The notes beneath the pieces are model-generated. The model was given only the letters and a program-made list of their open reading frames with translations. It was not told the DNA's origin and ran no database searches. A stretch of 64,000 nt of DNA from an uncultured Paludibaculum sp. (GTDB lineage Bacteria; Acidobacteriota; Terriglobia; Bryobacterales; Bryobacteraceae), in assembly GCF_963665245.1 (NCBI RefSeq), contig NZ_OY762268.1, positions 1,054,001 to 1,118,000 of the forward strand, read 5' to 3'. The position numbers and the translations under genes are program-made. This document shows, piece after piece, positions 10,821-19,633 of the stretch; position 1 is the stretch's first letter, and every line of letters starts with the position of its first letter.

Positions 10821-13562
10821 CTACTCGCAGCGCAGAGCGACTACCGGATCGACACGCGACGCCCTGCGCGCCGGCAGGTAACCGGCCAGCATCGCCGTGG
10901 CGATGAGAACCAGGCAGGCCGCCGCTAACGTGAATGGGTCGTCGGGCGATAGTCCGTAGAGGAGCTTGGCGGCGAGGCGCATGCAGGCGACGGTCAACCC
11001 GAGTCCAAGGACCGCGCCGACGAGCGCCATGCCCAGCGTTTCGCGCAGCACCAGCCACAGCACATGACTGCGCGTCGCGCCCAGGGCGGAACGCAGGCCC
11101 AACTCAGCCGTACGCCGCGAGACCGTGTAGGCCATCACGCCGTAGAGACCAAGGCACGCCAGCAGTAGAGCGATGGCCGCAAAGGCGGCGGTAAGGCGAG
11201 CGACGAACGACTCGCGGCTCAGGGAGTTTTCCACCTGGCGGGTCAGGGCGACGGCGCTACGCACCGGCAGCGCGGGCGCGGCTCGGTTTACGACGGCACG
11301 GATGGTGGACGCCATCAATTCGGGATCGCCGGTTGTACGGACATCCAGGCTGCGGACGTACTCCTCCGGATTTTGCGCCAAGGGGAACCAGGCCATCGGC
11401 GACACGGGCTCGCGCAGGTCGTTCATCCTTACGTCGCGCACGACGCCGACGATCGTGAACGCGGGGCTCTTGGCTCCTCCGCCTTCCTTGAACTTACGGC
11501 CCACGGCCGCGTTGGGCCCATCGAAGTATTTGCGTGCCATGGCTTCGTTGATCACTGCCACTGGCGGGGCCTTTGCCTCGTCGGCCGGAGTGAAGCCGCG
11601 GCCCTGCAGGAACTGGATGCCGTAGGCGGCGAACAGGCCGGGCGTGGCGACGTTCACCTGCATGACGCGCGAGTCGCCGGGCGTTTCGGGCAAGCCGGGG
11701 ATGTTGAATCCGCTGGATCGTGCCGACCCGCTGAGTGGGCTATACAGCGAAAGCGAGGCGGTCCGCACACCGGGGACGGCCTCCACCTGACGCAGCAACT
11801 CCTGGTAGAGGGCGGGTAGGCGCTCCAGCGCGAAGCCGGCGGTGCGCGGATCGATACGGACCGCCAGAACGTGCTCCCGCTGGAAGCCCGTATCCACGGT
11901 GGAGAGATTCCTCAGCGTCAGCGCGAACAGAGTTGCGCCCACCAGCAACACCAGGCAGACAGCCACCTGGCCCACCACGAGCAGTTTGCCGAGGGTCCAG
12001 CGGCGGCCGTGGGCCGCTCCGTCGGGGCCGGCCGTACGGGAGCCCGATTTGAGGTCTGAAGCCAGGTCGGCTCGTGTGGAGCGTAGCGCTGGAGCAAGGC
12101 CGAACAGCAGGCCGGCCCCCAGGCATAGCAGCGCCGTGAAGGCCAGCACGTGCCAGTTCATCGGCACCTCCAATCCTGGTCCCACGGTTGGTTGACCGTT
12201 CTCCGTCATGCGCAGCAAAACGTCTTTCAGCCAGACGCCGGTGAGCAGGCCCGCAACGCCGCCCAGCAGGGCCAGCAGCGTACTCTCGGTAAGCAACTGG
12301 CGGATCAGGCGGCCGCGGCCCGCGCCGATGGACAGACGCACGGCGAACTCCCTGCGGCGGCTGGACGCCCGCGCCAGCAGTAAGTTGGCGATGTTGGCGC
12401 AGGCGATCATCAGCACCAACCCGACTGTGACCATCAACACGCTCAGCGGCGCACTGACGGCTTCGCGTAGATCAGAGAGCCCTTTGCCGGCTGGTTCCAG
12501 AACCACTCTCTGCTTTTCCATCTGCGCCCGCCAGGCCGGATCCTCCGCCAGGCCCGCCAGCAGTTGGTTGTCGGCATGCAGCTCCGCGGAAAAGCGCTGC
12601 GCGGCCGGCTCGGCCGGAAGCCCCGTGGGGATGCGGACAAAGGCGAGCAGCCAACTAATGCCCCTCTGCGACGGCCAGGGCTTGTTCGTGTCGGCGTCGT
12701 TCATGTTCGCATTGGAGGCATAATGCACCTCCTGCTGCATCAGCAGCGGTACCCAGACCTCGGCATTGTCGCCGGGCATCACGCCCAGAAAGCCTTCGGC
12801 TGCGACGCCCACGATGGTCATCGCCGCGCCGTTGACGGTGACGACCCGCCCGACGACGCTGCCATCCCGCGCGAAGCGCCGCAGCCAGTAGCCGTAGCTG
12901 ATCACCGCCACCGGGTGTCCGCCCAGTCTCTGATTGTCCTGGGGGCTCAGCACACGGCCCGCGGCCGGCCGCACGCCCAACATCTGAAAGTAGCCGCCTG
13001 ACACTAACTGTCCGCGAACGGGCTCGGCGGCGGCGCCCGACACCGCCAGATTGAGCGTCGTCATCGGCGTCATCGCGGCCATGGACGAACCGGCGGGCAC
13101 AGCAGCGCGCATCTTCTCAAACAGAGGCCAGGAGAAGCGGAAGTCCAGTTCCTTGCCGCCAGAGCGGGCCAGCGCCGAGAGTTCCCGCGGCGCCTGCACG
13201 CCAGGCAGCAAGCGCAGCATCAGGTGATCGAGAATACTGAAGACCGCGGTGTTCGCGCCGATACCCAAGGCGAGGGAAGCCACGGCGACCAGTGTGAAAC
13301 CGGGACTCTTGCGCAGGGCGCGCGTGGCATAGCGCAGATCGGCGCCCAGGTCCTCCACCCAACGCGTGCCGCGCGCGTCGCGGCACTCTTCCTTCACCTG
13401 CTCGAGCCCACCGAACTGGAGACGCGCCTGGCGCAGTGCCTCGTCGCGCGGGACCCCTTGGGCACACAGGTCCTGCACCATGCCGTCGAAGTGGAAGCGC
13501 AGTTCCTTGTCGAGACCCCGCTCCACTTCGTTGTGCCGTATAAGGCGATTCAACCAGGTCAT
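10821..13562 (-). CDS. ADOP/MacB-like ABC transporter permease
   Basis: 913 residues, of the large acidobacterial permease type with an N-terminal extension. Residues ~1-80 form a charged cytosolic region (EVERGLDKELRFHFDG, DEALRQARLQFGG). A first TM (GFTLVAVASLALGIGANTAVFS), a MacB periplasmic core, an FtsX domain (LMIACANIANLLLARASSRRREFAVRLSIGA), a second core and a second FtsX domain (AYTVSRRTAELGLRSALGAT) follow. The ATPase is not encoded nearby. The start is ATG 13562, 10 bp after the padR stop and preceded by AGGAG, rather than an upstream start inside padR. It forms an operon with padR. Export substrate unknown; the family is often linked to macrolide-type or lipoprotein transport. 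Confidence 0.9.
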   Translation of the reverse strand: MTWLNRLIRHNEVERGLDKELRFHFDGMVQDLCAQGVPRDEALRQARLQFGGLEQVKEECRDARGTRWVEDLGADLRYATRALRKSPGFTLVAVASLALGIGANTAVFSILDHLMLRLLPGVQAPRELSALARSGGKELDFRFSWPLFEKMRAAVPAGSSMAAMTPMTTLNLAVSGAAAEPVRGQLVSGGYFQMLGVRPAAGRVLSPQDNQRLGGHPVAVISYGYWLRRFARDGSVVGRVVTVNGAAMTIVGVAAEGFLGVMPGDNAEVWVPLLMQQEVHYASNANMNDADTNKPWPSQRGISWLLAFVRIPTGLPAEPAAQRFSAELHADNQLLAGLAEDPAWRAQMEKQRVVLEPAGKGLSDLREAVSAPLSVLMVTVGLVLMIACANIANLLLARASSRRREFAVRLSIGAGRGRLIRQLLTESTLLALLGGVAGLLTGVWLKDVLLRMTENGQPTVGPGLEVPMNWHVLAFTALLCLGAGLLFGLAPALRSTRADLASDLKSGSRTAGPDGAAHGRRWTLGKLLVVGQVAVCLVLLVGATLFALTLRNLSTVDTGFQREHVLAVRIDPRTAGFALERLPALYQELLRQVEAVPGVRTASLSLYSPLSGSARSSGFNIPGLPETPGDSRVMQVNVATPGLFAAYGIQFLQGRGFTPADEAKAPPVAVINEAMARKYFDGPNAAVGRKFKEGGGAKSPAFTIVGVVRDVRMNDLREPVSPMAWFPLAQNPEEYVRSLDVRTTGDPELMASTIRAVVNRAAPALPVRSAVALTRQVENSLSRESFVARLTAAFAAIALLLACLGLYGVMAYTVSRRTAELGLRSALGATRSHVLWLVLRETLGMALVGAVLGLGLTVACMRLAAKLLYGLSPDDPFTLAAACLVLIATAMLAGYLPARRASRVDPVVALRCE

Positions 13563-13572
13563 GGGGGCGCTC

Positions 13573-13911
13573 CTATTCCACCGTCCGCAGGATGAGGCCA
13601 ACGGCCTCGGTCATCCGCTCCCAATGGGCGGTCTCGGCGTCCAGTTGCTGCCGGCCCTGTTTGGTGAGGGTGTAGAACTTGGCTTCGCGGCCGCTGTCGG
13701 ATGCGCGCCAGTCGGCGGCCAGCAGTCCCTTGTTCTCCAGCCTGTGCAAGGCCGGATAGAGCGAGCCCTGTTGCACCTGCAGCGCCTCCTTGGAGATCTG
13801 CTGGATGCGTTGGGCGATGCCATAGCCGTGGATGGGGCCGAACTGCACGATCTTGAGAATGAGCATGTCCAGCGTGCCCTGGAGAAGGTCGGATTTACGG
13901 GGTTCCTGCAT
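13573..13911 (-). CDS. PadR-family transcriptional regulator
   Basis: 112-residue winged-helix regulator with the typical PadR core: LLQGTLDMLILKIV, HGYGIAQRIQQIS, QQGSLYPALHRLENKGLL and KFYTLTKQGRQQLDAE. The final helix (AHWERMTEAVGLILRTVE) is the dimerisation helix. It lies 10 bp before the large permease gene, the standard PadR-ADOP pairing, and most likely represses that operon including itself. A perfect 15-bp inverted repeat sits just upstream of its start and is a plausible operator. The ligand is not known. Confidence 0.92.
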   Translation of the reverse strand: MQEPRKSDLLQGTLDMLILKIVQFGPIHGYGIAQRIQQISKEALQVQQGSLYPALHRLENKGLLAADWRASDSGREAKFYTLTKQGRQQLDAETAHWERMTEAVGLILRTVE

Positions 13912-13919
13912 GATGCCTC

Positions 13920-13961
13920 GACGGTCTACCTATCAGAGTAGCGCCGGATAGGTAGACCGTC
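13920..13961. promoter_or_regulatory. Perfect 15-bp inverted repeat, candidate PadR operator
   Basis: Left arm GACGGTCTACCTATC at 13920-13934 and right arm GATAGGTAGACCGTC at 13947-13961 are exact reverse complements, separated by 12 bp. The element lies 9 bp upstream of the padR start on the minus strand, where it would overlap the promoter or leader. PadR dimers usually bind such palindromes and repress their own operon. As RNA it could also form a hairpin, but there is no T-tract, so an operator is the better reading. Confidence 0.65.
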
Positions 13962-14226
13962 AAGGTGTCGAGATGGGAGTGATGGTTGTAACGGAGTTCG
14001 GGGCCAGCCAACGTTTGGTGGTCGGCGGCTAGGCTACGATTGGCCTTCGAGTGTCTGCCGTCAGTCCTCGGTTGGATGGAAAGCCGGACCGAGGTTCCGG
14101 ACTGGCACACCGCCAAGCCCCGTAGATCTTAGGGTTGGCCTGAGGTGTCCCTTCACGACATTGAGTCGTAACTCGCTACCGTGTCTGCAAGTGGAATTAT
14201 GTACGTTTTGTATGCACAATAAAACT

Positions 14227-14268
14227 GTGAACTTCGAGTGGAATGAAGAGAACAAGGCAGGCTCATGA
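14227..14268 (+). pseudogene. brnT: brnT toxin remnant (13 codons)
   Basis: A GTG at 14227 opens VNFEWNEENKAGS and then hits TGA at 14266. The first ten residues match the usual N-terminus of BrnT ribonuclease toxins (M-x-F-E-W-D-x-x-K). The rest of the ~90-residue toxin is missing. The stop overlaps the ATG of brnA, which follows intact. This looks like an internal deletion of almost all of brnT that kept its start and the antitoxin's start. The similarity rests on ten residues only. Confidence 0.55.
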
Positions 14269-14534
14269 AGGATCGATACGATTTCAGCAAGGGGACACGG
14301 GGCAGGGTGCTTCCACCGGAAACGGAACCCGAGGGCAAAACTCGAATCACGATCCGGATCGATCAGGACACCCTGGACCGCTTCCTGAAAATGGCGGAAG
14401 AGGCCGGCGGCGCGACCGGCTATCAGACCTTGATCAACGCGGCCCTGCGGGAATATGTCGAGGGGAAAGCACCACGATTCGAAGACACGTTACGGCGCAT
14501 CATTCGTGAAGAGTTGAAGTCGAGTGCCGCTTGA
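14265..14534 (+). CDS. brnA: BrnA-family antitoxin
   Basis: 89 residues beginning MKDRYDFSKGTRGRVLPP, the conserved BrnA N-terminus, followed by a ribbon-helix-helix DNA-binding region (KTRITIRIDQDTLDRFLKMA, then TGYQTLINAALREYVEG). BrnA neutralises the BrnT ribonuclease and represses the brnTA promoter. Here the upstream toxin is reduced to a 13-codon stub whose stop overlaps this start, so the antitoxin is a solitary survivor. It may still act as a repressor or as an antidote to BrnT toxins elsewhere in the genome. Confidence 0.88.
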   Translation: MKDRYDFSKGTRGRVLPPETEPEGKTRITIRIDQDTLDRFLKMAEEAGGATGYQTLINAALREYVEGKAPRFEDTLRRIIREELKSSAA

Positions 14535-14596
14535 GCCGTCGGGCCTTTGGGGGCGGGCATCGCCGTCGCGACCGCCGCGCTGAAATGCGGCGCTCT

Positions 14597-15661
14597 TCAG
14601 ATCATGTACTGCTTCGCGTACTCCAGGCTCTTCTCCAGATCCAGCATCTGCTGCTTCTTGAGTGCTGCCTGGAACTCGGGCACCTTCGGCCCCGGCGCGT
14701 CTTCAATCACCATCGGCGTCATCAGCGGGTGGCCCTGCTTCACCAAAGCCACGAAACGCGCAAACTCCGAGGCTCGGGATTTCGGGAAGCCTTTCCAGAA
14801 AGACTCCTCCAGGTAGGGCACGATGCGCGGCGGCCGGCCTGTGATTACCTCTAAATGCAGCGACGATTCCGGGCACAACTGCTTCTGCAGGGCGCCGATC
14901 TTCTTCATATCCACGCAGCCTTCGCCGCAGACGGTCCACATGGCGGCGCAGCCTTGCGGATGGTCGAACAGGGCCGTGTCGCGGATGTGCGTCGTCATGG
15001 TGAGCGGCCCCAGCACCTCCATCGTCACTTCCGGATGCTCGGCGCACCAGATGGGGTTGCCGGTGTCGAGACAGGCAGCGACGTAATCCTTGCCCGACTC
15101 CTCGATCACGGTCCTGGCCTCCCACGCCTGCATGTCGCCGGAGTGGTTTTCCAGCGCGATCTTGACGCCCGTATCCAGCGCCACGCTCCGCGCACCCTTG
15201 AACACCTTGATGGTGCTCTCCATGTGATACTCGATGCCCTTGCCGTCATAGCGGTCCGCGCTATCGCCCAGGTAGCAGCGCAGGCTGCGGGCGCCCACGA
15301 GGTGAGCGATCTTCAACGCCTTGGTGAGGTTCTCGACGGGATCTCCGAAAGACGGCTTCCACGCACGGGCCGTGGGGCAGATGCAGCCGGTGCCGGCGTC
15401 GATGGCGATGTTCAGCTCGCGGCCCTTCTCCTTGACCTTCGCCAGATGTTTGGGATCGAGCGATTCGAAGTCGTCCAGCGAAGAGATCTGGATGGCGTTG
15501 CAGCCGTGGCGGGCGGCCCAATCAAGATGCTCCAGCGACTTCATCCCCCAGGCGCGCATCGAGTAGGTATCGAAGCCGAGCCGTAGTTTCGGGTTCTGCG
15601 CGCGCAAACCAGCAACGGTGGAAGCAAAGGAGGAGAGGAAAAAATTCCGGCGGGATAGCAT
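14597..15661 (-). CDS. Sugar phosphate isomerase/epimerase-like protein with Tat signal
   Basis: 354-residue protein of the xylose-isomerase-like TIM barrel family. The N-terminus (MLSRRNFFLSSFASTVAGL) has a twin-arginine SRRNFF motif, so export by Tat is likely. Barrel motifs include LRLGFDTYSMRAWGM, GIEYHMESTIKVFKGA, VKIALENHSGDMQAW and VAACLDTGNPIW, with the metal-binding Glu, Asp and His positions expected for the family. Such exported isomerase-like proteins are common in Acidobacteria and Planctomycetes; the substrate is rarely known. It lies about 60 bp downstream of the pseudopilin genes on the same strand and could be read through from them, though a shared function is not evident. 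Confidence 0.8.
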   Translation of the reverse strand: MLSRRNFFLSSFASTVAGLRAQNPKLRLGFDTYSMRAWGMKSLEHLDWAARHGCNAIQISSLDDFESLDPKHLAKVKEKGRELNIAIDAGTGCICPTARAWKPSFGDPVENLTKALKIAHLVGARSLRCYLGDSADRYDGKGIEYHMESTIKVFKGARSVALDTGVKIALENHSGDMQAWEARTVIEESGKDYVAACLDTGNPIWCAEHPEVTMEVLGPLTMTTHIRDTALFDHPQGCAAMWTVCGEGCVDMKKIGALQKQLCPESSLHLEVITGRPPRIVPYLEESFWKGFPKSRASEFARFVALVKQGHPLMTPMVIEDAPGPKVPEFQAALKKQQMLDLEKSLEYAKQYMI

Positions 15662-15719
15662 GGGTACCGCCTCATCTTATCAGGGGACGGACCCATCGCC
15701 CGGCCATCCCGGGCAGGCG

Positions 15720-16127
15720 TCACCACTCGTTGTAGGGATTGCCCTCGAGCGATTTCTGGTCCGACTTCGAGCGCACGTCAAATATTCCGGGCTCGGTCTG
15801 GTTCACACTGGTCACGGCGTCTTCCTGGATGGTGGTCCAGTCGGACTCCCCGGACATCGGGTCCGCCGGCACTTGGCGGAGGTAGCCTTCCTGCACCAGA
15901 TCCTGCAGGGACTGCGGCGCCTTCGCCTTGTCGTAGGTATACTCGTCGATCACCGTGCGCAAGGTGAAGAGGTTCTGCCGCAACACGGTCTCCTTGGCGC
16001 GGATCACCGATTTCCGGTACATGGGGACCGCCACCGCCACCATGATCCCGATGATCGCCATGACGATCATCAGTTCGATCAGCGTGAAGCCGCGACGCCT
16101 TTTACCACTCCGAATATAAGGTGCCAT
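15720..16127 (-). CDS. Type II secretion/type IV pilin-like pseudopilin
   Basis: 135 residues. A short basic leader ends in the prepilin peptidase site RRRG-FTLIE, followed by the hydrophobic N-terminal helix ELMIVMAIIGIMVAVAVPMY, the hallmark of type IV pilins and GspG-like pseudopilins. The globular part contains LRTVIDEYTYDKAKAPQSLQ and ends NPYNEW. The major pseudopilin polymerises into the T2SS pseudopilus. It overlaps the upstream pilin gene by 26 bp and belongs to one unit with it and the secretin gene. GspG is the closest match by layout (EYxxDKxxxPxSLQDLV-like), but the individual subunit name is uncertain. Confidence 0.85.
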   Translation of the reverse strand: MAPYIRSGKRRRGFTLIELMIVMAIIGIMVAVAVPMYRKSVIRAKETVLRQNLFTLRTVIDEYTYDKAKAPQSLQDLVQEGYLRQVPADPMSGESDWTTIQEDAVTSVNQTEPGIFDVRSKSDQKSLEGNPYNEW

Positions 16128-16569
16128 CCGGCGCTTTCTCCATCGACTTTGTATAGACGTCGAATATATTCTGGCCGCCCCAACCGGTGGACGTCGGGTC
16201 GTCCTGTGTGGATCGCATGCCCCATTCCGTTGATCTCGTGAACGGATCGCGAGGCAGCCGCCGCAGGAACTTGATCTTCTTTCCGTTCGCGTCGTTGGCC
16301 ATTTTCACGCCCTCCACCAATTGCTCGAGCGTTTCGGGATAGCAGTCGGTGCCCATTTTCTGCGGAATCTTGTTGCCATCGCAGGCGTCCTTGTACTTGT
16401 CGATCGCCTTGCGGATGTCCGTCAGGGCGTAGCGCAGTTCCCGCTCCTTCTCCCTCCGCACCTTGAAACGCGCCAGGGGCAGCGCCAGGGCGGTGAGCAG
16501 AGTCATGATCGTGAACGCCACGATCAGCTCCACCAAGGTGAGTCCGAGTTGATTTCGCCTCCTGCGCAT
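16102..16569 (-). CDS. Prepilin-type pseudopilin with GLTLVE cleavage motif
   Basis: 155 residues. N-terminal MRRRRNQLG-LTLVE is a type III signal sequence for prepilin peptidase, with Glu5 of the mature protein present, followed by the hydrophobic helix LIVAFTIMTLLTALALPLA. The soluble domain has YALTDIRKAIDKYKDACDG, resembling GspG-like pseudopilins, and ends with LYSEW, similar to the last residues (YNEW) of the neighbouring pilin. The two genes are therefore probably a duplicated pair. It begins 5 bp after the secretin stop and is surely co-transcribed with it. Confidence 0.85.
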   Translation of the reverse strand: MRRRRNQLGLTLVELIVAFTIMTLLTALALPLARFKVRREKERELRYALTDIRKAIDKYKDACDGNKIPQKMGTDCYPETLEQLVEGVKMANDANGKKIKFLRRLPRDPFTRSTEWGMRSTQDDPTSTGWGGQNIFDVYTKSMEKAPDGTLYSEW

Positions 16570-16573
16570 CCCT

Positions 16574-19015
16574 CTACTTCACCGTGACCGTGGTCACTGG
16601 CGGCGTGACCGAAATGCTCTGCAGCCGGGCGTCCCGCATGGTGAGGTCGGTCAACGAAATCTCGGTCGAACCCGAAGCCACGGCGGTGAACTTCAGGGTT
16701 AGCAACGTGCCCGATCCGGAGATGCCGCCGGCGCCAGGCAGCCGGTTCATGTTGATAATCGCCAGACCCTGGGCATCCACCTTCGATTCCGAGAACGTGA
16801 CCTGCTGGCCATCGCCACCCATGAAGTCGCCCTTATTAACCTCGACGAGCTTCACTACCTTATTGTCATACTTCACGCGCATCGGCGCGGTGAAGAGGTC
16901 GGTCACGTTGTCCACTTGCAGCGTAACCGTGAAGTTTTCCGCCGCGTTGACGTTGGAGGCGGAAGGCTTCAGCATCAGCGCCGGAGTGCCGGGCCCGGCG
17001 GTGGGCCGGCCGAGGCCGGGGTTGTCCGGACTGACGCCCGGATTCGTCTGGATCGCGGGTACAGGCTGATTCTCGACGGCGGAACGCGGCGTTTCGGTCC
17101 CGGGGGCCGCGGGCGCCTGGGGTTTCGGCGTCTGCATCATCGGAAGTCCGGCAGGTCCGGCCGGCGCAGCGGGGGGCTTAGCCGCACCCGGGGTCACCTT
17201 CTTGGGCTCCTCTTTGCGCGGCACGTAGTTCAGTTTGTAGATCGACTCAGTGCCCGTGGCGATGGAACGTACGTTCTCGGCCGTCACCTCGGGTCCACGC
17301 ACAATGTGCGGCACCAGGGCCACCAGCAGGTCGGAGTTGATGTTCTCGATGCTGTCGCTGGAGAAGAAACGCCCAAGAATGGGAATCTGCATCAACCCGG
17401 GTACGCCGCTCCTCACCTTGGTCTGTGTCGCCTGCATCAGGCCGCCGATGAGGGTCACTTCGCCTTCCCTGACGCGGATGATGTGGCTCACCTTGCGCTG
17501 GCCGATGACCGGCTGTGTCAAGCCGCCCACGTCCACCTTGTCGCGAATATTCGAGATCTCAAACTCGACCTGCATCGACACTTCGTCGTTGGAGTGGATG
17601 CGCGGCGTGAGATCCAGGTTCACACCGACTTCCGCGAACTGAAACTGTGTGGACACCAGGGGGCTGACACCCACCGAGCCCACGCCGGATTGGAATGAAC
17701 CGGTGGCGTAGGGATAGCGATCGCCCAATCGCAGCGAGGCCTTCTGTCCGTCGGTGGCGCGCACCTGAGGCGACGTTAGCACTCTGGAGGAACTGTCCTT
17801 CATCAACGCCTGTACCAACGCGCCCGGCACGGTGGCCGACCAGTCGCCGGACCCGAGGCTGCTCAGCGAGCGGAGACTCACGGCACTGGAGTCGCTGGAA
17901 CCGCCAGGCGTGAAGGTAATGGAGGAGGAGAACCCGTTCTTCCCCCCGGACACCGGCGTGATCGCCAGATCGCGGGTCTTGTCCTTATTTGCTTCCATCA
18001 CGATAACGTCCACCACCACCTCGGGCTTGGCCTTGTCGAGATCCAGCAGCACCTTCTCGGCCAGCGCCACCTGATCGGCTGTACCTCGCACAACGATGGC
18101 CGACTGGGAGTTGACGGGAAACACCTTACGAATATCCGTCACCGTGCGCATGCCGGTCATCACTTCCTGTAGTTCCTGGGGCGATGTGAGGTTCTGGAGA
18201 TAGAAGATGCGGGTCACCTGCTCTTCATAGTCGCGGCGCTTGGTGACGTTGTCCTGCGTGACAAAGATCGTGTTAGGAGACAGGGGCTTGACGAAGGTCT
18301 TGGTGAGAAGAGCCAGGTAGTCGAGCGCCTGGTCGAGCGTCGTGTTGGAGAGGTCAACGGAGAACTTCTTCTGCTGGTCCTGGAACTCGGAGTCGAAGAG
18401 CACATTGATGCCCGCCACCTTGCCGAGGGTCTCATACAGCACCTTGACGCCTTGGTTGGCCATCTTGAGTCCGAGGATCTCCTGTGAGATCGGCTTCAGC
18501 TCAGGCACGGCCATAATCCGGGAAGCGCGCTGTTCAGCATCCCGCCGCGCCACATCCGAAGGAGTAGCGCCCGCCTCGGCAGCCGCGGAGGCGGGCGACT
18601 TAGGGTTTTCTTCCTTCGCCTTCTCCCTTTCGATCATGGCGTTGGTGCGTCGCATCTCCTGCTCGGCGATGGCGGAGGCCGGGTCGATGGCGAAAGCACG
18701 CTGGAACTCGGCCAGGGCCTCGGTCAGTTTGCCTTCACGACGCAGTTTCTGGCCGGCGTCGACATGCGACTGGCCGGCTGCGAAACGAACCCGCCGCAAG
18801 GCCAGCAGGTAGGCGGAATCGCGCGGATCGGCCGCTACGGCTTTCTCGAAGAGTTCCAGGGCCTTGTCGTACTCCCGGTTGGTTTCGGCCATCCGCCCCT
18901 GTTCCAGGAATCTCTCGGCTTTCTTGTTAGCCGCCGAGGCGAGCGGCAAAGAGATGGCCAGAATAGCCAGCCCGCAGACGGCCCCCAGGACCGCTAAACG
19001 ATTCATCTTCGGCAT
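16574..19015 (-). CDS. Secretin (GspD/PilQ-like) with TPR and cohesin-like domains
   Basis: About 813 residues. After a signal peptide (LAVLGAVCGLAILAISLPLASA), TPR-like helices occupy ~30-130 (ETNREYDKALELFEKAVAADP, TEALAEFQRAFAIDP). N0/N1-type secretin domains and a secretin core follow (QALMKDSSSRVLTSPQVRAT; VSHIIRVREGEVTLIGGLM; MQIPILGRFF). After a Pro-rich linker the C-terminal ~130 residues resemble a cohesin/dockerin-binding beta domain (LQVDNVTDLFTAPMRVKYDN). It forms the outer-membrane pore for type II secretion or pilus-like export and is followed by two pseudopilin genes. Start at ATG 19015 or 19006 is equally possible; an upstream ATG at 19057 would push the signal peptide inward. 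Confidence 0.87.
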   Translation of the reverse strand: MPKMNRLAVLGAVCGLAILAISLPLASAANKKAERFLEQGRMAETNREYDKALELFEKAVAADPRDSAYLLALRRVRFAAGQSHVDAGQKLRREGKLTEALAEFQRAFAIDPASAIAEQEMRRTNAMIEREKAKEENPKSPASAAAEAGATPSDVARRDAEQRASRIMAVPELKPISQEILGLKMANQGVKVLYETLGKVAGINVLFDSEFQDQQKKFSVDLSNTTLDQALDYLALLTKTFVKPLSPNTIFVTQDNVTKRRDYEEQVTRIFYLQNLTSPQELQEVMTGMRTVTDIRKVFPVNSQSAIVVRGTADQVALAEKVLLDLDKAKPEVVVDVIVMEANKDKTRDLAITPVSGGKNGFSSSITFTPGGSSDSSAVSLRSLSSLGSGDWSATVPGALVQALMKDSSSRVLTSPQVRATDGQKASLRLGDRYPYATGSFQSGVGSVGVSPLVSTQFQFAEVGVNLDLTPRIHSNDEVSMQVEFEISNIRDKVDVGGLTQPVIGQRKVSHIIRVREGEVTLIGGLMQATQTKVRSGVPGLMQIPILGRFFSSDSIENINSDLLVALVPHIVRGPEVTAENVRSIATGTESIYKLNYVPRKEEPKKVTPGAAKPPAAPAGPAGLPMMQTPKPQAPAAPGTETPRSAVENQPVPAIQTNPGVSPDNPGLGRPTAGPGTPALMLKPSASNVNAAENFTVTLQVDNVTDLFTAPMRVKYDNKVVKLVEVNKGDFMGGDGQQVTFSESKVDAQGLAIINMNRLPGAGGISGSGTLLTLKFTAVASGSTEISLTDLTMRDARLQSISVTPPVTTVTVK

Positions 19016-19146
19016 GTTAGACGTAATCTTGCTCCATCGGACACCCCGCTGCGCCATGCTAAACTCTAGAAAAGGCGCTACGCGTTCCTGGCGGTTCTTC
19101 TCAACAGATTGACGTTCCAGACCGTTCGCGCGTGGAGGCGAATCTA

Positions 19147-19626
19147 ATGGCCGCGGATAAAACTGGCATCAAACTCGTCTCCGAGAACCGCAGGGCTTAC
19201 CACGACTTCTTCATTCTGGAGAAGCTGGAGGCCGGTCTGGTTCTGACGGGGACCGAGATCAAGTCGGCGCGCGAGGGCAAAGTCCAGCTTCGCGACAGCT
19301 ATGCCGACATCGTAAATGGCGAGGCGTGGATCCTGAACGCTCATTTCAGTCCGTACTCCCACGGCAACATCTGGAATCACGACCCCACCAAGAAGCGTAA
19401 GTTATTGCTGCACAAGCAGGAAATCGTTAAACTGTTCGCCAAGATACGGGAAAAGGGGCTCGCTGTCATCCCGTTGAAGCTGTATCTGAAGAACGGTCTG
19501 TTGAAGTGCGAGATCGGCGTCTGCAAGGGCAAGAAACTGCATGACAAACGCGAAGCACAGCAGACCCGCGATCAGGAGATGGAAGCCAAACAGGCGATGA
19601 ACGTGAAGAATTCGAGGAGCTACTAG
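19147..19626 (+). CDS. smpB: SsrA-binding protein SmpB
   Basis: 159-residue RNA-binding protein that brings tmRNA to stalled ribosomes for trans-translation. Characteristic segments are RRAYHDFFILEKLEAGLVL, GTEIKSAREGKVQLRDSYA, NAHFSPYSHGN and PTKKRKLLLHKQEI, with the basic C-terminal tail (KKLHDKREAQQTRDQ) that mimics mRNA in the decoding centre. The ATG at 19147 was chosen because GGAGG lies 8 nt upstream; a start five codons earlier would lie on top of this site. No tmRNA gene is visible nearby. pepA follows after 7 bp, suggesting co-transcription. Confidence 0.96.
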   Translation: MAADKTGIKLVSENRRAYHDFFILEKLEAGLVLTGTEIKSAREGKVQLRDSYADIVNGEAWILNAHFSPYSHGNIWNHDPTKKRKLLLHKQEIVKLFAKIREKGLAVIPLKLYLKNGLLKCEIGVCKGKKLHDKREAQQTRDQEMEAKQAMNVKNSRSY

Positions 19627-19633
19627 TCGAGAC

